Of a DNA stretch of 64,000 nucleotides, positions 56,483 to 64,000 are shown piece by piece. The stretch spans positions 1 through 64,000 of the forward strand of contig JAHHIA010000016.1 of assembly GCA_019359045.1 (NCBI GenBank). The letters run 5' to 3'. The position numbers and the translations under genes are program-made. The stretch comes from Scytolyngbya sp. HA4215-MV1. Lineage in GTDB: Bacteria > Cyanobacteriota > Cyanobacteriia > Leptolyngbyales > Leptolyngbyaceae. Every line of letters begins with the position of its first letter. Within the stretch, counting starts at the first letter, position 1. The notes below the pieces were generated by a model, which was not told the origin of the DNA, did not search any database, and saw only the letters and a list, made by a program, of their open reading frames with translations.

Positions 56483-57448
56483 ATGAGTCCCATCGCCAGT
56501 CACCTCCCCGTTGGAACCGTTCTTTGGATGTGGAGTCATCCCCAAAAAGGGAGCCTGGTCACGGTGATCCAACCGGATGGCGAGGTGCGCGAGATGCGCT
56601 TGCATAAAAAGGACACAAACCCTAGCGAATGTGGCGTGGGTTGTATTCCAATAGCAATGGCTCAGACTTTGCACACGATCGCGTTGACGCTGCTGACGGT
56701 GAAAAGTCATTTTCCGGAAGGTGAAGCTTTCCCCGAAGGGTATAGCCTCGCGGTAAAACAAGATGAAAATCAGGTGCTAGAGCGTTGGACTTTCGCCCAA
56801 GACCTACCAAACAGCCCAGAAATAGCAAAGTTCCGCCAACAACTGCTTGCGGCTCGAAAAACCGCAGAGGGAGGACGTTTTACCTGGCGGAGTCTGGGGG
56901 GACGCATGTTTTTCCTGTTTTTGGCAGTCGGACTCTTTGTGACAGGTCTGACGGTGCAAGGCTGGCGAGAAGGTGATGAGATGGCGAGACAGGGTGAGCA
57001 CCTGACGGGATTGGTGACGAAACGTGACGGGACAGGGGGGTATGACCCGGGCAAGTTTATCCGCGTCCGCTTTACTCCCCAAGCAGGGCAAGCGAGAGGT
57101 AAGCAGCAAGAGGCGAACATTGCAGACTACCTCTCGGCAGAAAACTGGGAGGCGGCAAAAACGGGGACTAATGTAGCTTTGCTCTATCTCCCTTCTAAAA
57201 ATCTGACCTATGTCGAGGCAGATATCCTACGTTGGCAGCAGGATAAGAAATGGTTCACGCTATTTCCACTGGGGCTGCTGATTCTGGGCATGGGTTGCCT
57301 GGTTTTGCTGCCGCGCTACCGAATTGGGGTGCACTCCGATGGGCAGGAATACATTGTGGAGAAGGACTATGTGCTCAGTGATGACAAGGATATGCCAGTG
57401 AGCCGACTGTCGCTGAATATTTCTCGGGTTTTGTGGAGGTTGCTGTAA
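56483..57448 (+). CDS. Membrane protein with DUF3592-like domain
   Basis: The 321-residue protein has a soluble N-terminal half (about residues 1-135), a first membrane helix (GRMFFLFLAVGLFVTGLTV) and a periplasmic-type beta domain ending VALLYLPSKNLTYVEADI. A second helix (FTLFPLGLLILGMGCLVLL) and a cytoplasmic tail follow. The central part resembles the DUF3592 pattern (LTGLVTKRDGT and a VRFTP strand). Function is unknown. It follows glgP by 140 bases and probably has its own promoter. Confidence 0.7.
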   Translation: MSPIASHLPVGTVLWMWSHPQKGSLVTVIQPDGEVREMRLHKKDTNPSECGVGCIPIAMAQTLHTIALTLLTVKSHFPEGEAFPEGYSLAVKQDENQVLERWTFAQDLPNSPEIAKFRQQLLAARKTAEGGRFTWRSLGGRMFFLFLAVGLFVTGLTVQGWREGDEMARQGEHLTGLVTKRDGTGGYDPGKFIRVRFTPQAGQARGKQQEANIADYLSAENWEAAKTGTNVALLYLPSKNLTYVEADILRWQQDKKWFTLFPLGLLILGMGCLVLLPRYRIGVHSDGQEYIVEKDYVLSDDKDMPVSRLSLNISRVLWRLL

Positions 57449-57553
57449 ACCCGCGATCGTGCTTCATTGATACACTGATTTGCTGCATCACACTGGGTAG
57501 AGCGAACGCAACAAAATTAGCTTGGCTCAGGGGGGTATCCTTTGGAGACAGCC

Positions 57554-58006
57554 TTAATACGCCCAATCGATCGATAAAACTTGCACATGGGCACCGGGAT
57601 GAAGATTGGTCTGTTGGAATGACACTGTGCCTCCAGGTGCAATGGGCTGAGATTTGATGATTCCAGTGTCTACCGGATTTCCCTGGTTATCCAAAAGTTG
57701 GTAGGTGATGGTTGCCTGCTTGACTAACTCATCTGTGCGATTAGTGAGCTGTCCACTGACCAGTCTGCCATCATAGGTCATCCGATTGAGTAAAACATCG
57801 GCATTCTTGGTAGGTTTTGCCGAATGAGAAACTGGTGGATGAGTGCATAGCGCCGTTAAATCCAGAATTCTGCCATCGGTGGTTTGCATGTAACACGATG
57901 AGGCATTCACGTCTCTACTGGATGTGAGCGGATCAGCGCTCACGCGATGGGGAACTGAAGATATGATGCCGATCGCCAGCAGGAAAAGCGGTTGAATTCG
58001 TAACAT
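57554..58006 (-). CDS. Small secreted protein, beta-rich
   Basis: The 150-residue protein has a signal peptide (LFLLAIGIISSVPHRVSA). The C-terminal half reads VLLNRMTYDGRLVSGQLTNR and TITYQLLDNQGNPVDTGII, the layout of an FxLYD-like beta domain found in bacterial exported proteins. A Cys pair (SCYMQ and ALCTH) is present. Role unknown. It is convergent with the DUF3592-like gene and lies near a second secreted protein (58225-58899). Confidence 0.7.
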   Translation of the reverse strand: MLRIQPLFLLAIGIISSVPHRVSADPLTSSRDVNASSCYMQTTDGRILDLTALCTHPPVSHSAKPTKNADVLLNRMTYDGRLVSGQLTNRTDELVKQATITYQLLDNQGNPVDTGIIKSQPIAPGGTVSFQQTNLHPGAHVQVLSIDWAY

Positions 58007-58146
58007 AATTCAGAGGGGAATGATGAATACGGATCAGCAACCAACGCTTGGAAAAAGAACAGGTTTCTTTGGAGATGAATAGATAAACACAATAGTCTCA
58101 AAGAAACCTGTTAGTGAATGTATGAATGCGCGAATGTTGTTACATC

Positions 58147-58183
58147 GCTGTATGAATTAAAACTTTGTTCCGATTCATACAGC
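58147..58183 (-). repeat. Hairpin repeat family 1, copy C
   Basis: On the minus strand the sequence is GCTGTATGAATCGGAACAAA followed by GTTTTAATTCATACAGC: outer arms GCTGTATGAAT and ATTCATACAGC pair perfectly, the core GGAACAAAGTTT has one change relative to copies A and B, and one C-A mismatch lies inside. It is in the gap between two minus-strand secreted-protein genes. Confidence 0.7.
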
Positions 58184-58224
58184 ACTCAATTCATCCCTTG
58201 ATTCAACAATGCCAATGCAGGTTA

Positions 58225-58899
58225 TTAAGGATCGCAACCGCCCGGAACATTGGGGTTCGGTTTCGTACAGAGGGGTCCTAACTTGGATACAGGATCGGGA
58301 AGGCTGATAAATGCCAGGGGACCCGCCTGAAACTCCCCATTGAAAGGAGTGACGATGCGTTGGTGATTGGGATTGCAGGCAACGGCATCATCGGGGTTAT
58401 TGAACCAGAAACCAACATGGAAGGTTCGGGTGGGCTGCAGGGGCGATGCCGATTGGGGATTAGTACTCACAAACCCAAAAATCTGATCCAGCAAAATGGT
58501 TCTGATGGTCACGCTCCCAGGTTCGAGATCGGTTTGATACCACGACAAACCAAAGCCCTTAAAGTTGGGATCTGGTTGCCCGTTAGACAGAAAAGGACTG
58601 TTTTGAATCGTGAACAGATCAAACTGAATACCCGATTTGAACCCCTCAGCATGAACGGTCATCGTATCGTTCAAATCACCCCGTTTCACTGTGACGGTGA
58701 CTTTGGGGTTCTTACCAGGCGCCGCAACACAGGGAATAATGGTTTGCCTGGCAGGAACTAACTGAAATTGAATACTTTCACTATCTTTGGGACTTTCTTT
58801 TGCGTGTACTGGGTAGTTCACGCCTAGAAATATCAGACTACTAACAATGGCTCCACAGCGTGTCCAGGATAACCGACCGGGCAGTAGATTGCTGAGCAT
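58225..58899 (-). CDS. Secreted protein of unknown function
   Basis: From ATG 58899 the protein has about 224 residues; GGAG stands six bases before. A signal peptide (RCGAIVSSLIFLGVNYPVHA) is followed by a beta-rich mature part, with segments VTVTVKRGDLNDTMTVHAEG and RTFHVGFWFNNPDD, and three or four Cys including the final PGGCDP. I recognise no family. The frame is open ten codons upstream. It may be a surface or periplasmic protein; the neighbouring secreted protein is not coupled. Confidence 0.68.
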   Translation of the reverse strand: MLSNLLPGRLSWTRCGAIVSSLIFLGVNYPVHAKESPKDSESIQFQLVPARQTIIPCVAAPGKNPKVTVTVKRGDLNDTMTVHAEGFKSGIQFDLFTIQNSPFLSNGQPDPNFKGFGLSWYQTDLEPGSVTIRTILLDQIFGFVSTNPQSASPLQPTRTFHVGFWFNNPDDAVACNPNHQRIVTPFNGEFQAGPLAFISLPDPVSKLGPLCTKPNPNVPGGCDP

Positions 58900-59279
58900 G
58901 TTAATCTCCTTTGAAGATAGATAGCTCAATAGCCTGAAAAATTTTTCAAGAGAAAAATCGATCTAACAAAGAGTTACCCCTGCTTTAAGGTGCAGATAGA
59001 AATAAACAGTCCTAGTGGGATAACCTTGTCATTATTCTATAACTTTATTCGCTAAATGCAACAAACCCTGACAAAATACGATCGCTGAAGGTGGCGATGT
59101 TCTTTAACGATATTTTTCATGTTGAAAAACTTTGTTCAGTCAATCTTTCTAACATGCCAAACATAGGTCTAGAGAGTTACTTGGACAATGAATTTATGGA
59201 TTCTCTGAAAATTGCTAGACTGGTTATAGTTTCAGGTCTTTGCTAATTGGAGAGGTAATAGATTCAAAGTTTCAGAAAT
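58900..59279. other. Intergenic region after the secreted protein gene start
   Basis: These 380 AT-rich bases hold the promoter side of the secreted-protein gene. No gene or RNA is seen. Confidence 0.5.
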
Positions 59280-59480
59280 TTGGTATTGAGCAAATTCATT
59301 AGCTTTGACGAGTTTCTTACTTGTTATGCTGGCGATAACCGCTATGAACTGATCGATGGTGAGGTGTTTAAGTGGGTAAAATTGCCACACCCAAACTCAA
59401 CGATCTCACTTCTAGCCAGAGCCACCCAACCCAGGCAGCGATCGGTTATCCTAAAGAGAATATTAAGTTACGCAACTTAA
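59280..59480 (+). pseudogene. Uma2-family (DUF820) nuclease fragment
   Basis: The 66-residue frame has the N-terminal part of a Uma2/DUF820 protein, reading FDEFLTCYAGDNRYELIDGEV. That is the segment before the catalytic core, after which the sequence departs into unrelated Arg-rich residues and stops at 59480. Uma2 proteins are about 190 residues, so this is a truncated relic. It starts at TTG and lies 25 bases before the PTPS gene. Confidence 0.65.
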
Positions 59481-59505
59481 CACGATTCGGCTTGCCAGCA
59501 CCCTT

Positions 59506-60378
59506 ATGAAATGCATCATCGATCGTCGTGCCCAGTTTTCTGCCAGTCACCGCTACTGGCTGCCCGAACTGAGCGAAGTAGAAAATATCGAGAAATTTGG
59601 TGCGTGTAGTCGCTACCCCGGACATGGACACAACTATGTCCTCTATGTCTCCATGGCAGGCGAATTGGATGAATATGGCATGGTGCTTAACCTCTCGGAT
59701 GTGAAACATATCATCCAACGAGAAGTCACCAGCCAACTAGATTTCAGCTATCTCAACGAGGTTTGGCAAGACTTTCAAGAGACCTTGCCTACCACCGAAA
59801 ATATTGCGCGGGTCATCTGGCAACGGTTGGCTCCCCATCTCCCTCTTGTCCGCATTCAGCTTTTTGAACATCCCGAACTCTGGGCAGAATACTACGGAAA
59901 CCCTATGGAAGCCTACCTCACCATCAGCACCCACTTTAGCGCCGCCCATCGGTTGGCTCGTCCCGACTTGAGCTATGAGACCAATTGTGAGATTTATGGC
60001 AAGTGCGCTCGCCCCAACGGACATGGGCACAATTATCACCTGGAAGTGACTATCAAAGGCGAGATCGATCCCCGCACTGGCATGATTGCCGATCTGGTCG
60101 CCTTCCAAAAAGCAGTGGATGATTACGTGGTAGAGCCCTTCGACCACACCTTTTTGAACAAAGATATTCCCTATTTTGAGCAGGTGGTGCCGACGGCAGA
60201 AAACATTGCCGTTCACATTCGAGATCTGTTGCAAGACCCGATTCGTCAGATTGGCGCTCAGTTGTACAAAGTCAAGTTGATCGAAAGCCCCAACAACTCT
60301 TGCGAAGTCTACGGCACCGATTTGGAAACTCCTCCAGCCAGTTTGCAGCAACGAGAACCTTTCCTGGCAATGGTTTAA
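59506..60378 (+). CDS. Tandem-domain 6-pyruvoyltetrahydropterin synthase / QueD-like protein
   Basis: The 290-residue protein contains two PTPS/QueD (T-fold) domains in one chain. Domain 1 (about residues 1-130) has SASHRYW and CSRYPGHGHNY; domain 2 (about 135-275) has SAAHRL and CARPNGHGHNY. Each holds a zinc site from three His and a nearby Cys. Family members make 6-carboxytetrahydropterin (queuosine) or tetrahydropterins from dihydroneopterin triphosphate. Single-domain enzymes are about 120-150 residues, so this is a fusion or internal duplication. The product is not certain. It follows the Uma2 relic by 25 bases. Confidence 0.88.
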   Translation: MKCIIDRRAQFSASHRYWLPELSEVENIEKFGACSRYPGHGHNYVLYVSMAGELDEYGMVLNLSDVKHIIQREVTSQLDFSYLNEVWQDFQETLPTTENIARVIWQRLAPHLPLVRIQLFEHPELWAEYYGNPMEAYLTISTHFSAAHRLARPDLSYETNCEIYGKCARPNGHGHNYHLEVTIKGEIDPRTGMIADLVAFQKAVDDYVVEPFDHTFLNKDIPYFEQVVPTAENIAVHIRDLLQDPIRQIGAQLYKVKLIESPNNSCEVYGTDLETPPASLQQREPFLAMV

Positions 60379-60382
60379 GGAG

Positions 60383-60601
60383 TTAGATGCGGACGATCGA
60401 CACCACCCCGTAGTACATATGCCCAACCAACAGCGTTGCTTTGCCACAGGCAGAACTCAGGACTCGCTCAACCCATTGCCGAAACGCAGCATCCTCTTGT
60501 TTGCTAGGAGATTGCATCGTCTGAGCCATAACATCGGTGGGCATGAGCCACCCCAGCAGGCACAGACTTAGAACCGGCAACGAAAATAAACGAAGCTGCA
60601 T
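60383..60601 (-). CDS. Small secreted hypothetical protein
   Basis: From ATG 60601 the protein has 72 residues, with AGGAGG eight bases before it. A signal peptide (LFSLPVLSLCLLGWLMPTDVMA) leaves a mature part of about 50 residues with one Cys. I recognise no family. A TTG would add one residue. It ends five bases from the PTPS gene, on the opposite strand, so the two genes are convergent. Confidence 0.6.
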   Translation of the reverse strand: MQLRLFSLPVLSLCLLGWLMPTDVMAQTMQSPSKQEDAAFRQWVERVLSSACGKATLLVGHMYYGVVSIVRI

Positions 60602-60658
60602 CAAGCATCCCTCCTCTGAAAGTCAATCATCGAAAGTCCGATGTTCTTCATAACCTTA

Positions 60659-61657
60659 CTAAGGTTTGAAGCGTCGTCGGTGGTTGGCTTGCGATCGCAA
60701 ATAGGCATAAATTCCAGCCGCGATCGCCCCTTGTACTCCACCCAGTAGCGCCAACCGTACTTGGACACCTTGCTCCAGGGGGAGAGGCGCAGGTCTGCCT
60801 ACCCGCACATTCAATCGATTCCCCAGCAAAAACCAGAAAAAGAGCGCATTGCCGCCCAACCCTAAAATCAGTAAAGCGAGACCTCGTTGACGTGCACGTT
60901 GTAGCGGAGTAGCCGCCGAGATCAGTGATGGAGGGCGTTGCCCCTGGACTTGTCGCCAGAACCGATCGGTGCGCCAGAAAAGCCAGAGAATGAGGGGAAA
61001 TTGTCCATAAACCAGCCAAGCCCAGACTGGGAAGTGCCAGGCGATCGCCAAACTGTTGACCAGTGCATGGTAGAAAACAGCACCTACCCAGGCAGTCAAC
61101 AAGTGCGATCGCCATTCCCGCTTATAAGTCCCTGACCACCGATAGATGGGCATTCCCAAAGCATAGCCCCACGCTGCTGAAAAGAACGCATGAGAAGGAG
61201 TTCCCACCACTCTGGAAAACACTGTTCCGGTATGGTGGAACAAGTATACAAAATTTTCTTCAGCGGCAAACCCCAGGGCGATCGCGATCGTTGCCAACAA
61301 CACCGTATTTTGTTGGATCGGGATTAACCAGTTCCGTCGCCCCAAATAACCCAAAACCAGCAGCACGGCAATGAACTTACTGCCCTCTTCCAACGGAGCA
61401 ACTTGTAGCAATTGACGCAACACTTCACCCAGAAAGTGCAGTGTCCCCTCTCCCGGAAAAATCATCTGAGCCAGCAGTTCAATGCCTCTGGCAATGCCCA
61501 AAGCTGCCAACCCAGACAGCCCGCCGAAGCAAAAGATCAGCAAGAGTTTGGCAGGAGCCAGCGCAGATTGTAGCGGCAGATAGTAATAAGTCAGCACTAC
61601 CAGAGGTGGTAGCACCGCCCAGAGCAATACTGGCAGGCTGAACGAGTCAAAAAGCAC
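60659..61657 (-). CDS. PrsW-like intramembrane metal/glutamic protease
   Basis: The 332-residue protein has eight or so membrane helices and the PrsW family motifs: EEGSKFIAV near residue 96, GFAAEENFVYLFHH near 128, HAFFSAAWGYALG near 155 and HALVNSLA near 203. PrsW-type proteases cut regulatory membrane proteins, such as anti-sigma factors in Bacillus. Its cyanobacterial target is unknown. The C-terminal part adds two more helices. It is on the same strand as the methyltransferase gene, 98 bases apart. Confidence 0.85.
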   Translation of the reverse strand: MLFDSFSLPVLLWAVLPPLVVLTYYYLPLQSALAPAKLLLIFCFGGLSGLAALGIARGIELLAQMIFPGEGTLHFLGEVLRQLLQVAPLEEGSKFIAVLLVLGYLGRRNWLIPIQQNTVLLATIAIALGFAAEENFVYLFHHTGTVFSRVVGTPSHAFFSAAWGYALGMPIYRWSGTYKREWRSHLLTAWVGAVFYHALVNSLAIAWHFPVWAWLVYGQFPLILWLFWRTDRFWRQVQGQRPPSLISAATPLQRARQRGLALLILGLGGNALFFWFLLGNRLNVRVGRPAPLPLEQGVQVRLALLGGVQGAIAAGIYAYLRSQANHRRRFKP

Positions 61658-61755
61658 GAGCAGTCAGCAGTTTGAGTAAAGTCATTGCAAGCGTTAACGT
61701 CAGACTACAACAATCTGCCAAGACTGCCAAATCAACAGTCAGAGAACCCTCATTC

Positions 61756-62706
61756 CTACTTCACTTTCGCAATGACGGTACGATGGCGCGGGCTATTACA
61801 AGTCACTGTCGGTGACTCAAATCCGGCATCGACGATCGCCTGCCTCAGATCTAGCGTGAAGTATTCATCTAGATAGGGCTCCGTGCTTTTTAGCAAGGTC
61901 AAGATATAGGGAGGCATCGACGCATAAATGTCCGACTGGGGATTCATATCCATCAAGGCAAAATATCCCCCCGGACGCAGCAGACGCCGCGCTTCTTTTA
62001 AAATCGCGATCGCGGCACTCTGCGGCAACTCATGAAAAATCAGAAACGCTGACACCAGATCAAAAGAAGCATCGGCTAGCCCGGTCGATTCAGCCGCCGC
62101 ATGAAGCCAAGTCGGAGCAATTCCAGCTTGTGGAGACACTTCCGCCCCGTCCCCACTCCTCGCTTGAGCCTTGTAACTCGCCACTGCCAAAAAATAAGGT
62201 GACAAATCCACCCCAGTAATGTTTGCTTGAGGATACATCGCTTGCAGGGCAAACGTACTCATGCCCACACTACACCCAATATCCAAAATATTTGCAGGTG
62301 GAGTTGGCAACGTCGCTTTTAGAATTTCGTGGTAGCTCTGGCGCAACAGCGCATCGCCCTGTGCTCCAGCATCTTGCCAGATACGCGCGTGCACGGCATA
62401 AGCTGCCACTTCCACTTCAGTGGCAGGCTCCCAACCCAGGTTGCCTTCTTCGTAGGCATGGAACGATCGCACATAATATGTGGGATAGACCAAATCAGGA
62501 TTCTGCACCGATGCCAAATCGGCATCCCAATCGCGGGCACGTAATTTTTCCACTTCGCCCAGCCAATCGACCCCGATCGCAGCCGCCCGCTTAATCATCA
62601 TTTGGCGTGCCCGCTGCTTTGCCAAGTTTGCCAGCGGTTTAATTGCCAGCACACCATTGACCAAACGAGACGCCAAACTCGGAGAAGAATTCACAGCAAC
62701 AGTCAT
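61756..62706 (-). CDS. SAM-dependent class I methyltransferase
   Basis: The 316-residue protein has the S-adenosylmethionine motif ANILDIGCSVGMST (about residues 137-150), a GVDLSPYFLAVA acidic loop and a FDLVSAFLIFHELP post-I region. The first 120 residues are an additional domain rich in Arg and Trp. Similar proteins act on small molecules or lipids in cyanobacteria, but the substrate is not recognisable. It begins MTVAVNSSPSLASRL. It lies 98 bases upstream of the PrsW-like gene and may be co-transcribed. Confidence 0.82.
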   Translation of the reverse strand: MTVAVNSSPSLASRLVNGVLAIKPLANLAKQRARQMMIKRAAAIGVDWLGEVEKLRARDWDADLASVQNPDLVYPTYYVRSFHAYEEGNLGWEPATEVEVAAYAVHARIWQDAGAQGDALLRQSYHEILKATLPTPPANILDIGCSVGMSTFALQAMYPQANITGVDLSPYFLAVASYKAQARSGDGAEVSPQAGIAPTWLHAAAESTGLADASFDLVSAFLIFHELPQSAAIAILKEARRLLRPGGYFALMDMNPQSDIYASMPPYILTLLKSTEPYLDEYFTLDLRQAIVDAGFESPTVTCNSPRHRTVIAKVK

Positions 62707-63145
62707 AAATTGAGAAATTCAAAGATTTTTGCAATCACCCATTTAATTATCTCAAACGAACCGCGCCATACTCGTAATTAAGAACGCGCTAACCTGGAAA
62801 AGCAGGAGGTTGAATGAGATTGAAATTTTCAATCCAACCAGAACCGAACTGGCTAGCTGTGCTGAAAGCATGACAGAGCTGCCTTTCCGTCCGGTTTGGA
62901 GTCAGCGCATACCGCATATAGACGCTAAAAATAGGTAGCAGTGGAGAAAGACGCGGAGTATTTTTTCCAAAAAACTTTACACACTGCAAAGGGATTCTTT
63001 CAGCTTTCGACTCCCTTCTGCTAGTCTGTCTAGTTCAACCGTCTTTTGATACGTTTCCTGGGTGCATTATCCAAGCTCAGAGTTATGCTCAGAGCAGGAT
63101 GAATACACAGTTACAGTTCCTTGAATAGGGTCACTATCCAAACCT
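62707..63145. other. Upstream region between the methyltransferase and aminopeptidase genes
   Basis: This 439-base divergent spacer should hold both promoters. A minus-strand 66-codon frame at 62789-62989 has no recognisable features and is not annotated. Otherwise I see nothing. Confidence 0.5.
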
Positions 63146-64000
63146 ATGATGCAGTCTTATTTTGATTCGGAGAATAACGGTCATAAATCCTTTGAATTAC
63201 CCGGTGCTCGTCCTCATTACACGCCCGATCGTCCAGGACAGGTCGAACATATCTTTTTAGATCTGGTGTTAGACATCCCTCGACGGAGCTACAGCGGCAC
63301 CTGTTCCACCCGACTGAACCCCATTCGTCACGGCATCGATCGCCTCATCCTGGATGCAGTCAACCTCACGATTCACTCCGTCAAGATTGGCAAAACCGCT
63401 CAACCCTTCGACTACGACGGTGAACAACTGCACATTTCCCTCAAGCAAGCCACCCAGATCGGCAAACCCATCACCTTCGATATCGCCTATAGTGTCGAAA
63501 ATCCCCAACGGGGCATCTACTTCATTGCACCCGACAAACACTATCCCGACAAACCCGTCCAGGTTTGGACTCAAGGTGAAGACGAAGACTCCCGCTTCTG
63601 GTTCCCCTGTTTTGACTATCCCGGACAATTGGCAACCTCCGAAATCCGCGTGCGGGTGCCCAAACAATATCTGGCAGTCTCCAACGGCGAACTGATTAAG
63701 ACCGAAGCCGTCGGCGACGATAAAATTTATCACTGGTCACAAAAAGAGGTTCATCCCACCTACTTGATGACGTTGGCGGTCGGCGACTTTGCTGAACTGA
63801 GGGACGAGTGGAACCACAAACCTGTCACCTATTACGTTGAGCCAGGGCGCGAAAAAGCAGCCCGCCTCAGCATGGGCAAGACGCCCCAAATGATCGAGTT
63901 TTTCAGTGAAAAATTTGGCTACCCTTACCCCTTTCCTAAGTACGCCCAAGTCTGCGTAGATGATTTCATTTTTGGTGGTATGGAAAACACCTCCACCACG
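63146..64000 (+). CDS. M1-family aminopeptidase (3' end outside the window)
   Basis: The frame from ATG 63146 stays open to the window edge (285 codons). It begins MMQSYFDSENNGHK and has the N-terminal beta-saddle of M1 zinc aminopeptidases, followed by the start of the catalytic domain with the substrate-binding GGMEN motif near the edge (FGGMENTSTT). The zinc HExxH motif should lie just beyond position 64000. Such enzymes remove N-terminal residues from peptides. It is the last gene in the window and is partial. Confidence 0.93.
   Translation, partial: MMQSYFDSENNGHKSFELPGARPHYTPDRPGQVEHIFLDLVLDIPRRSYSGTCSTRLNPIRHGIDRLILDAVNLTIHSVKIGKTAQPFDYDGEQLHISLKQATQIGKPITFDIAYSVENPQRGIYFIAPDKHYPDKPVQVWTQGEDEDSRFWFPCFDYPGQLATSEIRVRVPKQYLAVSNGELIKTEAVGDDKIYHWSQKEVHPTYLMTLAVGDFAELRDEWNHKPVTYYVEPGREKAARLSMGKTPQMIEFFSEKFGYPYPFPKYAQVCVDDFIFGGMENTSTT

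Noticed and set aside
59737-60447. 236-codon open frame on the minus strand opposite the PTPS gene
   Set aside because: It is a shadow of the tandem PTPS gene on the other strand, and its translated sequence has no recognisable features.
62789-62989. 66-codon minus-strand frame upstream of the aminopeptidase
   Set aside because: No homologue recognised and no ribosome site; the spacer is expected to hold promoters.

Overview
The window comes from a cyanobacterial chromosome. The evidence is a form IB Rubisco operon in the order rbcL-rbcX-rbcS, light-dependent protochlorophyllide reductase, the cyanobacterial NDH-1 genes ndhA-I-G-E and ndhM, an Hik33/NblS-type sensor kinase, an SLH/OprB iron-uptake-type porin, and frequent HIP1 octamers (GCGATCGC). 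The gene order and intergenic repeats suggest a Leptolyngbya- or Oscillatoria-like lineage, but I cannot name the species.

Positions 1-9465 are the right-hand part of a Tn7-like transposon. Genes tnsA, tnsB, tnsC and a long TnsD/TniQ-type selector (tniQ1) form a tight operon on the minus strand, with stop/start overlaps at each junction. A second TnsD/TniQ paralogue (tniQ2) follows, and then cargo: an HNH endonuclease, an Mrr-type nuclease and a transposase-like remnant. The element ends in TnsB-site-like repeats and a terminal ACA, 26 bases past the glmS stop codon, which is the classical attTn7 position. The left end lies outside the window. No cas gene or CRISPR array is visible, so this may be a plain Tn7-like element with two target selectors or the right part of a cyanobacterial type I-B CRISPR-associated transposon. 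tniQ2 and the HNH gene are both cut short at the same place, around 965-1010, so the internal side of the element appears rearranged.

Positions 9492-29116 hold central metabolism: glmS, a small secreted Excalibur-like protein, rbcS/rbcX/rbcL, a conserved membrane protein, an SH3-like secreted protein, an SDH_sah/ClpP-fold protease, por, a CDP-alcohol phosphatidyltransferase-like protein, a papain-like protease with a long acidic tail, ndhM, leuD, nadK, ndhE-G-I-A and gltA. Carbon fixation, NDH-1 electron flow, NADP supply and the entry to the TCA cycle are therefore close together.

Positions 29117-45530 carry small conserved genes, an acetyltransferase, DUF427, a LolA/DUF2092-like protein, glyoxalase I, a porin, an alpha/beta hydrolase, a BcsA-type cellulose synthase, a deoxyhypusine-synthase-like protein, dxs, a secreted cysteine-repeat protein and a phasin-like coiled-coil protein. 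Positions 45840-64000 carry an IS630 relic, nblS, purD, a TPR protein, rimM, an AvtA-like aminotransferase, glgP, several membrane or secreted proteins of unknown role, a two-domain PTPS/QueD-like protein, a PrsW-like intramembrane protease, a methyltransferase and the start of an M1 aminopeptidase.

The intergenic spaces hold at least three dispersed repeat families that are each found more than once here: a covarying hairpin with a GGAACRAAGTTT core (three copies), a nested inverted repeat placed just after stop codons (two copies), and a roughly 105-bp repeat (two copies).
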